Shown here: positions 21,800 to 33,110 of the stretch, piece after piece
How positions within the stretch are numbered: the stretch's first letter is position 1
Layout of the letters: every line of letters starts with the position of its first letter
DNA from: Alopecurus myosuroides
Taxonomy: Eukaryota; Streptophyta; Magnoliopsida; Poales; Poaceae
Direction of reading: 5' to 3'
Assembly (NCBI GenBank): GCA_028641055.1
Contig: CM054063.1
Coordinates: 181,976,756-182,040,755 of the forward strand
DNA length: 64,000 nt
Position numbers and translations under genes: made by a program
The notes under the pieces: generated by a model
Told to the model about the DNA's origin: nothing
What the model saw: the letters and a program-made list of their open reading frames with translations, nothing else
The model's database searches: none

Positions 21800-23141
21800 T
21801 TACCGGTATTCATTATCTTTAGCTTTTCCAAAACAAAAAATCTAACTCTTATGGAAATTAATTTTTAAACCCGTCAATTGCTCGAAAATACATAGAATAA
21901 GTTTCATATTGACTGCTTTCGCAAGATCATTTTCCATGAACAAGATTGTGTCATCTGCATATTGCAGTATTGAAACACCTCCCTCAACTAGATGAGGAAT
22001 CAAGCCTCCAACCTGCCCATCCTCCTTTACCCGAGCAATAATGACATATATCATCATTAACCCTCACCCTAACGCTGCCCCCCTGTATGAATTGCAAGAT
22101 CCACTTACACCAAAGTGGATCAAAACCTTTCATATGAACGACTTGCAATAAGAAACACCAATTTACCTTATCGTATGCATTTTCAAAATCTATCTTAAAT
22201 AGAACCCCATCAATTTTATTTCTTTTAAGTTCGTGGATAGCTTCATGGAGAATAACCACCCCCTCAAGGAGGTGTCTCCCTGGCATAAACATCGTTTGCG
22301 TTGGTCTAATAATCTTACCAACAATTGGCGAAATTCTATTTGTGGCCACCTTAGTAAAAAAACTGAAATCGACATTCAAGAGACAAATAGGCCTATACTG
22401 CTGTACTTGGAAGGCATTCTCCTTCTTGGTTAACAGAGTTATCACCCCAAAATTTAATTTAAACAAGGGAAAATCTCCTTGTTTAAATTGTGTAAACATG
22501 GCCATGAGATCATCTTTGATCACTTCCTAGTAGGTTTGGTAGAATTCAGCAGGGAACCCGTCTAGTCCCGGTGCTTTATTCCTTTCCATTGCATCATACA
22601 CCTCTGATAACGAAAAATTGGATGTAAGAATACCATTTTCAACATCCGACAACGATGGAATATCATGAAACACTCCCTCATCCATGGTAAAATTACTTGG
22701 AGCCGGTGCTCCAAATAATTTTTTATAGTACTCAGTAATATAGGTCTTAAGATTCTCCTGCCACACAATGGTTCCTTCATCTTGCTCTAATTAGAAAATT
22801 AGTTTTTTCCTATGTATTCCCTTGGCCATAAGGTGAACATACATAGAGTTACTTCCACCCTCCTGAACATGCTTCACTTTAGCTCTTTGAACCCACTTGG
22901 ACTCTTCTAATCGACGAAGCATACAAAGTTGCCCGTTGGCATTTCTCAACGCATCCCGTTCGGATGCCAAAAGTTGCCTAGACTCAGCTTGAATATGTAG
23001 ATCCTCGATGATCTTTACCAAATGTTCCTTTTCTTTCTTATATCTACCGCTTTGGTTCCTCACCCACCTCTTTAGGTAACGACGAACATGCCTCAGTTTA
23101 TTCAGCCACACCTCCATAGGATATTTGGCCCATGCTAACAT
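21800..23141 (-). pseudogene. LINE reverse transcriptase (RVT_1)
   Basis: Linker helices (22791-23141: ESKWVQRAKVKHVQEGG, a typical pre-RT block) are followed by NKAPGLDGFPAEFYQ (about 22560-22590), QYRPICLLNVDFSFFTKV, KIDFENAYDKVNW with the first catalytic Asp (about 22170-22200), and ILQYADDTILFM with the YADD box (about 21930-21970). The catalytic box is intact, but an in-frame stop after YQTY and a shift near 22040 break the frame. This is plant L1-clade RT, acting by target-primed reverse transcription. Confidence 0.87.
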
Positions 23142-23148
23142 CTTTCCA

Positions 23149-23640
23149 TTAGTTAGCTACCATAACAAACAAACCTTCGAGTTTCAACCATGAAAGCTCA
23201 AAAGAGAACTTGGCCGAATTACCGATATGAGCACTACCACCCGTGTCGAGCAACAAAGGGGTATGATCAGACCCTAACCTCGCTAATGTTCTTACAGTAG
23301 CTAGCAGGTATTTATGCTCCCTCTCTACATTTGTAAGAATCCTATCAAGTTTCTCGAAAGTTTGCCTGACATTTCTATTTCTTTCAGACTCAAGACTTTG
23401 AATAATCGCATAAAAAATAAAAGGCCATCTAGGCCAAAAAAAATTATTATTATTCTCCTCACGCTTTCTAATAATATTGAAATCACAACCTAACAACATA
23501 GGCAATGTTTCATTTTCGCAAATTTGGACAAACTCCGCCAAGAACTCATGCTTATGAGCCTCTTGATCAGCTCCATAAACTACCACTAAAGCCCATTGAA
23601 ACCCATCGAACCTTGATTTCACATGAAACTTAACACCAAA
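23149..23640 (-). pseudogene. LINE endonuclease, C-terminal half
   Basis: The frame reads WALVVVYGADQEAHKHEFLAE, MLLGCDFNIIRKREENNNNFFW and LGSDHTPLLLDTGG. These are the GDFN and SDHTPL motifs of the exonuclease-endonuclease-phosphatase fold, which nicks target DNA in L1-type elements. In GDFN the Gly is replaced by Cys (GCDFN). A segment normally present before FEKLDRIL appears shortened (NVRQTFEKLDRIL), an internal deletion. Confidence 0.8.
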
Positions 23641-23653
23641 ATCCCCAGCATCC

Positions 23654-24586
23654 TCTTACGTCTAAAACGTATCTCCTTTCCAAACACTTTTGCTATTGTT
23701 TGCCTCTAAACATGTGAGTTTTGGATACAACTAACACGGACTAACGCTGTTTTCAGCAGAATTACCTTGGTGTCTTGTTTTTGTGCAGAAAAATCAACTT
23801 TCGAGAAAATGCCCAGAAAAGATCCTGGAGACCTTATTTCCACCAAAGACCCCCGGAGCCAGAAGGAGCCCCGGAGGGGGGCCAGGAGGGGCCACGCCCC
23901 TCCTGGGCGCCCCCCTAGGCCGCCCCACCTGGTGGTGTGGGGCCCCCAGGAACCCCCTCGGGCGCCCCTTTAGATACATATCCCCGTAACCCCAAAACAA
24001 CAGGGGGTTCCTGATATTCCAAAAAAAACACACCCTAGCGCCGCCGCCACCTCGAAACTCAATTCGGGGATCAGAAGTCCCTGTTCTAGCGCCCTGCCGG
24101 GACGGGGATTCGGAGGAGATCATCGCCATCGTCACCGCCACCTCTTCTCCATCAACCATCCATGATTCCCCCGTCATGTGTTAGTAAACACCGTTGTAGG
24201 CTGAGAGAGATGGAAGGGATTGGATGAGATGGTTCATGTAATAATGCCAGATTGTTAGGGCATAGTGCCTAGTATCCATTGTTAGTGTTTTCTACCGTTG
24301 TTGCAATGTGTTATGCTTAATGCTTGTCACTTTGGGCCCGAGTGTCATGATCTCAGATCTGAACATGTTATTGTTTCATAAGTATAATTATGTTTCTTGA
24401 TCATATCTGCAAGTTGTTTATACATGTCATTGTTCGGAACCCGAGGCTCCAAAGTGACAGAAATTGGGACAACATGAGGGGATGGTTGTCATGTGAGGAC
24501 CACGTGTGTTCGTAGAGTGTTAATGCTTTGTTCTGGTGCTTTATTAGAAGGAGCACCATAATTACTAGTAGTTTCCCTTCAGGCCC
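23654..24586 (+). mobile_element. partial LTR (element E), Athila/Sabrina-like gypsy
   Basis: Begins near 23654 with a degenerate form of the TGATACGTCT LTR start. It contains CGGACTAACGCTGTTTTCAGCAG and a GC-rich block (23870-23970) also typical of Triticeae Athila-like LTRs, and stops at 24586 where the related LTR of element C begins. The remainder of E should lie beyond C, outside the window. No protein is encoded; ORFs through the GC-rich block are compositional. Confidence 0.7.
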
Positions 24587-26643
24587 TGATACGCCATAAA
24601 CGTATCCTTAATTTCTAATGTTCCACGTTGTTTTCTTATTGTTTCCCACATGTTTTCCATACACTTTATGTCATTTTTATCGATTTTCTGGACTAACCTA
24701 TTGACAAGATGCCACAAAGCCAGTTCACGGTTTTCTACTATTTTTAATTTCAGAAAAGTTGTTCTGGAATTATTCTCATAATTAGAAATTCGAAGACCGG
24801 AAGTCTTAGAATCCCCGAAGGTTCCACGGAGTCCCGAAGAGACCCGGAGGGGGGCCTCAGGGGGGCCACACCATAGGGCGGCGCCCCCCTTGGCCGCGCC
24901 GGGGGGTGGTGTGGGGTCCCTAGGCCTCCACCGCATCTGCCCTTTCGCCTATTTAATCCCCTGGAGACAAAACCTTAGGAGGATACCACTTTTACCCGAG
25001 AAACACCCGAGGCCGCAGTCACCATCATCCCGAGATCAAGAGGGTTCTGGAGCTCTCCCCGGCACCCTGCCGGAGCGGGAAATCATCACCAGAGGGGTCT
25101 ACACCACCATGCTCTCCTCTGAAGTGATGTGTGAGTAGTTCATCCCTAGACTACGGGTCCATAGAAGTATCTAGATGGTTGTTCTCTACACTTTGTACCT
25201 CATGTTTAGATCTTGTGAGCTGCCTATCATGATCAAGATCATCTTTATGTAATGCTACATGTTGTGTTTGCTGGGATCTGATGAATGTTGAATGCTATGT
25301 CTTCTGATTATCAATCTATCATGTTATCTTACTTCATGCATATGTTATTTATGATCTTGCATGCTCTCTGTTATTAGTAGATGCTCTGGCCAAGTAGATG
25401 CTAGTAACTCCAAGAGGGAGTTATTATGCTCGATAGTGGGTTCATGCCTCCTTTTCATCTGTGCTCGAGTGAATGAAACGTGACGGATGGAGGATGGGCT
25501 GTTTCCATTAGGGAGAAAACAACAATGCTTTGTCTAAGGATGATGTTATTGTTTACATTACACACTTTGCTTACTGCAATTATCTGGTGCTTGCAACTTA
25601 ATACCCAACGTTTGTTTGGATGATATTCGAAGGGTGGATTTTTAGTCATAGATGCAGTTGGATAACGGTCTATGTATCTTGTTGTAATTCCTGCATGAAT
25701 CACATAGTAATCTTTATGTCTTGCATATACACTACGGTGCAGCCTTCATTTCTGTCAATTGCCCAGCTGTAATTTGTTCACCACACATGTTATTTATCTT
25801 TCACGGAGAGACACCACTAGTGAACTATGGACCCCGGTCCTTTTTCCTCATACTGATAAACACCTACTGCTTTCATATTGCTCTCATACTGTTACTACTG
25901 TTTTCCATACCATACGTTTAACCTCTTTGTGTTCAACAAAACTGGTGAGATTGACGACATCACTGCTTCGTTGGGGCAAAGTGATTTGATTGTGTTGTGC
26001 AGGTTCCACGTTGCTTCTGAACCGGTAGTGCGCCTTGCCATCTCAGCTACTTCACCTTCTGAAGTTACTCCCTCCTATTGGTCGATTCAACCTTGGTTTC
26101 TTTCTGAGGGAAACTTGCTACTGTGCTCTTCATACCTTCCTCTTGGGGTCTCCCAACGAACGCGTGTATCACGCGTATGATGCCCCGCTGCAAACGAGAT
26201 GGTAGGACAAAATATGTTGTGCAAGTTTCTCATTGCGAGAACGTATGACTATATTGGAACACATGCCTATGGTTTACCTAGAACTTGGATGCTTTATTAT
26301 TATTATCGGCAGTGACCATGTTTAGATTATTACATGAACTATCTGATCCATGCAACGCCCATTCATCCATTCCATATACCTACGGTACTTTCATCCTGCT
26401 GTTTTCCGCAATTGCTACAGTTGTTACTATTTTATTACTGCTGTTATTTTACTACTACTGCTGCTATAAAACCGTTACCACTGATAAATTGTTGCGAGCA
26501 AGTCTACTTTCAGGTGCAGATGAATTGACAACTCAGTTGTTAAGGCTTATAAATATTCTTTGGCTCCCCTTGTGCCGAATCAATAAATTTGGGTTTTACT
26601 TCCCTCGAAGACTGTTGCGATCCCCTATACTTGTGGGTCATCA
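24587..26643 (+). repeat. 5' LTR of element C
   Basis: Starts TGATACGCCATAAACG and ends CTTGTGGGTCATCA, immediately before the PBS spacer. Length 2057 bp. It contains the GC-rich CCCGGAGGGGGGCC-like block near 24840-24910. The ORFs in it (for example 26285-26836) run through low-complexity T/C-rich sequence and have no homology I recognise. Confidence 0.85.
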
Positions 26644-26730
26644 AGATTATTTTCTGAAGCCGTTGCCGGGGAGCATAGCTTTATTTATTTGCTCACTTGA
26701 ACGTAATATGTTTGCTGCAAGGCTTTCATC
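26644..26730 (+). promoter_or_regulatory. primer binding site and leader of element C
   Basis: TGAAGCCGTTGCCGGGGA at 26655-26672 corresponds to the TGGCGCCGTTGCCGGGGA-type PBS of Athila-like elements, with two substitutions. It lies 11 bp inside the LTR end. The gag ATG follows at 26731. Confidence 0.75.
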
Positions 26731-26766
26731 ATGGGTAAGACTCGTGATGGAAAAGTTCCTATATTA
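26731..26766 (+). pseudogene. gag of element C, first 12 codons
   Basis: ATG at 26731 opens MGKTRDGKVPIL and is then cut by element A. Removing A and one TATTA duplication joins codon 12 in phase to the frame at 45257. Start chosen as the first ATG after the PBS and the one in phase with the main gag frame. Confidence 0.85.
26762..26766. repeat. target site duplication TATTA (left) of element A
   Basis: TATTA before the TGTAACACC end of A; repeated at 45252-45256. Confidence 0.93.
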
Positions 26767-27917
26767 TGTAACACCTGGGGTGTTCCCCCTTAGTAGAGTT
26801 GTTTGTTTTCTTTTGCTTGCATCACATGCATCATAAGCATTGCATCATGTTTTCAAAACAACTGGAAATTTCAAACCAATTTAAACTTTCAAACATTGTC
26901 CAAAACTTTCAATTGAAAGTTGCAACTCAATTTGTTTTCAATAAGTTGAAGTTGAATCTATTTAAATTGCCTGCTAAATAAAAAAATTTCCCTTTTGTTA
27001 AAAACCCTAATGGCAAATTCAAATTCAAATCAAATCAATCCTACTTGGCATATTTCAAATGTGGGTTTAAAAATTAAAATCTTGCAAACAAATTAAATTC
27101 AATAATGTTTGCATAATTGCTTGAACTTATTAAATAAAAAAATTTATTTCCAAAATTCCAAACCAAACCCTATTTGAAAGTCACCTAACAATTTAATATC
27201 AAATTAATAATTCAAATTGTTGAAAATAATTTAAACTACCTTGTTATTTGATGTTTTGTTAATCAATAAAAATATTTTATAAAATTTAAACACCCCAAAA
27301 CCCCAACCTATTCTTTCTCTCTTCCCTTTCTTTTCTTACAAGCAAAAAAAAAGGGGAAAAGAAAAATCAAAAGAGAGAGTGAGCTGGGGGGAGGCAGCCC
27401 ACCCTAGCCAGCCCACCACTTAGGCCCGATACCCCTTCGATTTGTCGTCTTCCTCCTCGAGCTATCGTCAGCATGTACGACACCTCCTCCACCACAGGAT
27501 CACCTTCCCCCCTCCTACGATGTCTGCCGTACCGAGCACGGACGCCCATAAAACAGCCACCCTCCTGCTAGCCCTCGCCCTAGCCTAACCCTACCCCCTC
27601 TCCCATCACCCTCCGCCGCCGTTTCTCCTCTACGCAGCACCTCCCCCTCTCTGTTCTGAACCTGCACCTCCACCGTTACCGTCAGAAATCGCCGCCGCCC
27701 CGACCACCACGGTCACCTCGAGGTTCCTCCAATGTCGAGAATGGAACGAGGACCCCTTCATCGCCAAGATCACCGAAGGAACCCTGGCCAGGTAACAGCT
27801 CTAGCTCGCCGAATCATCCCCTGTCGTCGTCAGTTTCCAGCTTCAGTTTGTGCAGTTCGTCAGAACCCCAGCTCCCGCAGGGACAGTATCTGTTTGGTCC
27901 TGCCCGATGTGCATCAC

Positions 27918-27992
27918 CGATCGGGTGATAGCCTAGTGGTAGCACCTAGTCGTGGTTAGGCTGATGAACCTGGGATCGATCCCCTCCGACGC
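27918..27992 (+). other. tRNA-like module (A box and B box) in A 5' LTR
   Basis: TAGCCTAGTGG at 27929-27939 fits the A box (TRGYNNARNNGG) and GATCGATCC at 27974-27982 fits the B box (GWTCRANNC), 34 bp apart, as in a tRNA. A four-base acceptor-like pairing (TCGG/CCGA) flanks them, but the arms are degenerate. The copy in the 3' LTR (A box 41948-41958, B box 41993-42001) has two changes between the boxes. Probably a SINE or tRNA fragment captured in the LTR (inference). Confidence 0.55.
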
Positions 27993-28124
27993 GAAATCCT
28001 CTTATTTCTGTTTCTGCTCGTAACTGAAGATGAACGCCTGCGCCTTTGTTTCTGTCAAAAAAAGTTCAGTTAACTCGATGTCCACCTTTTATTCTGTCCG
28101 GATCGTTGTCTATCACCAAGTGAA

Positions 28125-28222
28125 TCGCAGCGCACTGGCAGCGAGCCCTCGCGCGCACACCCGCGGGCAGGGTTCGATCCCCCTCTGCCGCGCATAAGCC
28201 CACCTTTTTACTTGTTTTCCGC
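28125..28222 (+). other. second tRNA-like module in A 5' LTR
   Basis: GCGCACTGGCAGCGAGC (A-box-like) precedes GGTTCGATCCCC (28171-28182, B box). A TTTTT run (possible Pol III stop) is at about 28205. The same arrangement occurs in the A 3' LTR at about 42144-42241 and, diverged, in G and B. Confidence 0.5.
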
Positions 28223-28499
28223 AGCGCCACCCCGGCTCCACCTGCCATACACCGCGGTGGCTGCGTGGCTTCCACCCGCGCCGCATGTGCGCCGCGTGGC
28301 ACAGGGGCCCGCCTGCCAGCGGCAGTGGCTGGGATCAGCCCCGGTGAGAAACGACCCCAGATCCAGATCTGGATCTGGCGGTTTGCACCTAGGCCCCTGG
28401 CCTCTTCCTTTTTTGCACCGGAGTCCCTCCCGCACTGTTTCCTTCACAGTTCCAGCCCCTGCCTTTTACAGAAATAACCCTAAAATTCACATGGCCATA

Positions 28500-29215
28500 A
28501 CTTTTAATTTATAAATCCAAATAATACAAACTTTATATGTATTCCACTCCAAATTTCCTGTACTTTCTAAATATGCAGTTTGTGCACTGTTTTGAACATT
28601 CCAAAACAGTTCAAAAATTCAAATTCAAATACCTCTTATGAATTTGATTAAATCCATAACAAATTCAAATATATTTCAAATGGCCCATATAAAATATGTT
28701 TTCAATCCAAAATTTCATACTCTTTCCAAATATAACATTTGTTTTCTGTTTTGCACATTTCAAATTGTTTCAAATTTCAAATTCAAACAATTCATTTCAA
28801 ATTTGGTTAATTCCATAAGTAATTCATACTTAATTCAAATAACACAAATAAAATATGTTTTTCAGTCCAAATTCAATGTACTTTCTGTTTATCAACTTTG
28901 TTTTGCAATTTGGACAATTAAAATTAATGTTATTTAATAATCCTTAAAAATGACAAACTAAATGGCATAATTAATAACTTTCAAATGGTTGCTCCAAATT
29001 AAATACTCAAAACATGAAATCCATCCAAAATCAAATGCCACACTTGAATATCAACTTTGTTTTCTGGTTTGCAACATCTAAATTGAATAATTGTTTCACC
29101 TCTTATTTAATGCATTTAAATTTGGTAATGTGCTCAACTAATTCATTTAAAATTGTTTCTCAACCAATAAAGTATGTTTTCCAATCAGTTTCATGTCATT
29201 AACATGTTCATGCCA
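28500..29215 (+). repeat. diverged tandem array, 159-bp period, A 5' LTR
   Basis: The landmark around ATATGT(TTTCC) falls at 28535, 28694, 28853, 29012 and 29172: spacings 159, 159, 159, 160. Sequence between landmarks is only loosely conserved. Confidence 0.85.
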
Positions 29216-30754
29216 TCCATATCTTTGTTTGCATCTTATCTTGTGCATTTTAGGTTGTGTTACGCATGCTCATCTATATGACAACATATGGAATGTGTGG
29301 GCTAATGAATTCCTACTGTTGCCCCGTTCCATTTAAATTGCCTAACTCATCTACCTTATTGTTTTCCATGCTAAACAACATTTAACTTGATGGTTAGATA
29401 AACAACTTGAACCAATTCCTATTTCTCCGGACTCCGGTTCCGATTAAATTGCTTAAGTTGTTTCCCCTGTTGCATCTTGCCATGTCATGCATATAAAATA
29501 GGATCATGCTGGATCTTTTGCCGTAGTAGTAATTGTTGCATCCGGTGTTTGTTCGAGGTTCGTTGCTTCTTCCCGGATAGGACGTTGAGATGATGTGAGC
29601 AACGACAAGTTCTGTGGATGTACCTCTACTTGCTGGCTCTCAGGCAAGTATACTCACTTGCTGCCAAATGGCTGCCTTTCATCACTTGTTACCGATTCTT
29701 TCCGTTGTTCTTATTCTAGCCTGTTGATTCGATGCTTGTGTCTCGATCCTATTATATGTTACCTTGCAGCCATGATATAGCCATTCCTTCCACTTCCTAT
29801 TAACTGTTGTTTGTTTACCTTGTTGGCCCTCGTGTCGTAGTTGCATGCTTAGTGTTGTTTGCGCTCAAGTCTTGTTGTTCCTTTCGTATCACATGTTTAG
29901 TTGATAGCTGGGTTTCAATTCAATCAACAACATGTTAATGTTTTGGGTAATAATAATTTGATGATAAGGCACCGGCAGGAGGCCCGGCGTGGTTTTGAAG
30001 CCTGCTAGTGTCGACCCTAATTATGAAAAGGGTCTTGTCTACTGATCCATGATGAGCGCACTAACCGCATGTGGGAAGCGAGTATGGGCGCCCCCCTCAA
30101 TTTGACTCGATTCACAACTCGTCCAAATCGCCACACTTAGTTCGGGCTTTCCATTTGATGCATGCATATGCAGGTGCGAACCCGAGGCAAGGGTGGAACT
30201 TTTGTAGTCGGCATTTAGGGCGGCGTGGTCTTCCAGTGCTATGAGGGTCCCCCTTTTCTTCGTGGGGGCTCGATTAGCCGCGCACGCACAGCACGTGGTG
30301 CTTTGGGCTTGATGCGAAGAAGAGTTGGGTTGTGTTGAGTACCTCGCTTGGTGGGTTGATCCCCCGTCTGGCGGGTTATTCTTACGTGTACGGCCAAATT
30401 GGTGCATCCCTGCAGGGTTAAATCTTCTCGAGAAGCCGTGTTTTCCGCGGTTATGGTTAACTTGGTGAAAGTACTGGCTAACAAGTACTCAGAACAACTT
30501 ACACCTAACTAATGATATCTTGACTAGTAATAGTCTTATTGACACAATAACTTGATCCATCCTTAATCCAACAGTGTGTGTATCCTTGGGTTGCTTCCTT
30601 AGTAGGGGGTAACATTGGATGGGTTTGTTTGGTGAGTAGTTGTAGTTGGTTACGATACGCTATCTTATCCCACTCTTTTAGCCGGAAGTTGTATCGAGTC
30701 TCCGTAGTTGGTTAGTGCAGCCCGCTGCCGCTTATTTGCAATAACCCCTTCCTT

Positions 30755-30759
30755 CCCGT
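30755..30759. repeat. target site duplication CCCGT (left) of element B
   Basis: CCCGT before the B end (here TATAACACC, a G-to-A change of TGTAACACC); repeated at 39831-39835. The uninterrupted target is seen in the A 3' LTR near 44775. Confidence 0.92.
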
Positions 30760-32112
30760 TATAACACCTAGGGTGTTTCCCTTAGTAGAAGTTGTTTGTT
30801 TTCTTTTTGCTTTGCATCACATGCATCACATGCATTGCATCCTGTTTTCAAAACAACTGAAAAGTCCAAACCAAATTAAACTTTCAAACACTTGGCCAAA
30901 TTTCCAATTTAGAAATTGCAAACTAAAACAACTAAATTGTTTCCAATAGTTTGAAGTTGATTTATTCAAATGGCTTGTTAATAAAAAGTTTCCCTTTTGT
31001 TGAAACCCTAGTGGTAATTTCAAAATTCAAATCAAATCAATCAACCATTCATAATTGACATGATCCAATTGTGGTGTAACAATTAAAATCTTCCAAACCT
31101 TTTTAAACTCACTAATTTTTTTCATAGTGTTTTATTAAATAAAACTTGTTATTTCAAAACTCCAATTGAAACCCTATATGAAATTCAACTAACAAATTAA
31201 AATCACATTAATAATTCAAATTTTTGAAATCTATGCTAACATTGCTTTTATTTTCTGTTTTGAAAATTAATAAAAATATTGCATAAAATGAAGACCCCAA
31301 ACCCCAACCTATTCTTTCTCTCTCTCCTTTTCTTTTCTTACAAGCAAAAAAAAGAAGGAAAATAAAAATAAAAGGAAGAGGTGAGCTGAGGGAGAAAGCC
31401 CAACCCATAGCCCATCTCCCCCCTAGCCCAACAACCCACTCGGTCATCTTCTTCGTACGGACGAACAGAGACAGGGAGATGTCGCTGTCAAGCCCTCCCC
31501 CACCTCAACTGCTCCCCCCTTACCTTTATCTCCTCCTCCAAGCTTCCCCTCCAAACCCTAGCCGCCTCCCTCCTCCCTCTCCATCTTCCTCCCGCCGCCA
31601 CCTCTCCTCTCCTCTCTCTGTTCTTTTTTTCTTTTCCTCTGAATTTTATGCTGCAGAGAGAGAGCCTCCATGGCCCGGACATTGGAGCTCCATGAGCCGT
31701 GGCCATGGTCATCATCGACCTCCCCTCGGTGCGGGAATGGAGCCCCCACGGACTCCTCGTCCTCCTCGTATCCTCGCCGGGCGCTGGGAGCCACCGGGGA
31801 CGCGCCGCCGTGGACGACTTCGCCGCCCGTCGCCACCGAGCGCCACCAACCTCTCCTTCGCTGTGAGCCACCGTCCTGCCTCCTTCCACCACGGTGAGCG
31901 CTCCACCCTTCGCCCTCTCTCTCTCCCATCTCCCCCTTCTCCCTTCCCCTCCGCGCCCAGCGCGCCCAGCTCCTCGCCGGCGAGCAGCGCCTGATCGCTG
32001 TCCGTCGTCTTCCCGATCGTGATTGCCGTAACTGAATTTTTGGTACAGTTTCGTCAGGCCATATTTTACCTCAAAAACAAACTCGCTGCTGTACCATCAA
32101 CAAACGGAGCAG

Positions 32113-32190
32113 AGCCGCAGTGGCTGTGCACCCTTGCGCGCAAGCCTCAGGTCCCGAGTTCGAACCCCCCAAGCCACACCCTTTTATTTC
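32113..32190 (+). other. tRNA/SINE-like module in B 5' LTR
   Basis: GCAGTGGCTGTGCAC (about 32117-32131, A-box-like), then GTTCGAACC at 32158-32166 (perfect B box) and TTTT at about 32182. The copy in the 3' LTR is at about 36886-36960. Confidence 0.5.
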
Positions 32191-32579
32191 TGTTTTTCTT
32201 TTTCTGCCCGAATTTCAGAAACAGAGATCTGAGGCATTAATTCTAAAATCAATATAAAATTGAATATTGCTCCAAATCCAGTGATTCAAGTTTCTGTGGC
32301 TTTAGAATTTCATGCTCTTCCTGTCCATGTCAAGTTTGCAATATGTTGCTGTAACAATTTTTGCACTAAATAATTAATTACTGAAAATGCAATAAAAATT
32401 GGAAACTTTGGAATTTCATAACTTTAGTTCTACTCATCCAATTTAAGCAAACTTGGGCTCTAAAATTTTTTCTTAACAAACTCTACACATTGGTATTTTA
32501 TTTGGTCACAATTGAGTTAATTTTGAACCTGTTTTCCTCTTTTTACTCAAAATGGCAGACTAAGAATGATTATGGAAAA

Positions 32580-33110
32580 TTGCATAATAAATTCAATAAT
32601 AACCCAAAAATTATGTTTGATAGCTCAAAATGTTCAGTGAAACATTTGCTACATGTTTTCAACCTTTTCAATGCAATTTGTTTATTGTTTTCCCTAATTA
32701 AAAGTGGTGCAATATTCAATGCTTTAATTAAACCTTTTAAATTGCAAAATTCATAACTTGGGCAATTCAAATCCAAATCCAACATGAAAAATATGTTTTC
32801 CATCCCATTTTTCATGAACTTTGCAAATATAAACTTTGTTTGCTGTTCTGAATAATTTAAATTGCTGAAAACAACTGTTTCTTATTTAATGCAATTAAAA
32901 TTGCCAAATTAATAACTTGCTCATTTTAAATCCAAATTCAACAAATGAAATATGTTTTCCATCTAAAATTTTGTGTTCTTTCCAAATATGAATTTGGTTA
33001 CCTGTTTTGAACAATTAAAATGGGTGAAAACAACAAATGCTTGTGTAACACCTTTAAGGAACCAAAATTCCATAACTTAATAAATAAATTTCCAAACTTG
33101 GTAAACCTTA
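32580..33110 (+). repeat. AT-rich phased repeats, B 5' LTR
   Basis: The landmark ATATGTTTTCCATC falls at 32791 and 32950, 159 bp apart. A weaker one (TTATGTTTGATAG) at 32611 is 180 bp upstream. Fewer clear units than in A and G. Confidence 0.7.

Larger units (their letters stand above)
20227..23652 (-). mobile_element. 5'-truncated LINE (L1-type non-LTR retrotransposon)
   Basis: Minus-strand order: C-terminal part of an AP endonuclease, reverse transcriptase, zf-RVT-like C-terminus, 3' UTR ending with an AATAAAAAG stretch (complement near 20250) and a short tail near 20226. The 5' end is lost: the endonuclease lacks its N-terminal half and no ORF1 is present before element E begins at 23654. 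It sits within the antisense ORF of F. Many stops and frameshifts, so an old copy. Confidence 0.85.
26767..30759 (+). repeat. 5' LTR of element A, first part
   Basis: Matches 40785-44777 almost base for base. Contains a GC-rich block (27400-28450), two tRNA-like modules (27920-27990; 28125-28195), the 159-bp array (28500-29215) and the end region shared with G (AAGGCACCGGCAGGAGGCCC at about 29960). ORFs such as 27732-27959 and 28212-28514 run through the GC-rich block without recognisable domains. Confidence 0.9.

Noticed and set aside
26285..26836. ORF of 183 codons crossing the end of the C LTR
   Set aside because: Runs through the LTR, the PBS and the junction with element A, so it cannot be a natural gene.
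27918..27992. Functional tRNA gene
   Set aside because: Boxes fit, but acceptor and T stems have several mismatches and no anticodon arm can be drawn.
31479..31994. ORF of 171 codons in the B LTR with several overlapping ORFs on both strands
   Set aside because: Low-complexity C/T-rich sequence gives open frames on both strands. No motif, and the copy at 36257-36804 has a different reading frame.
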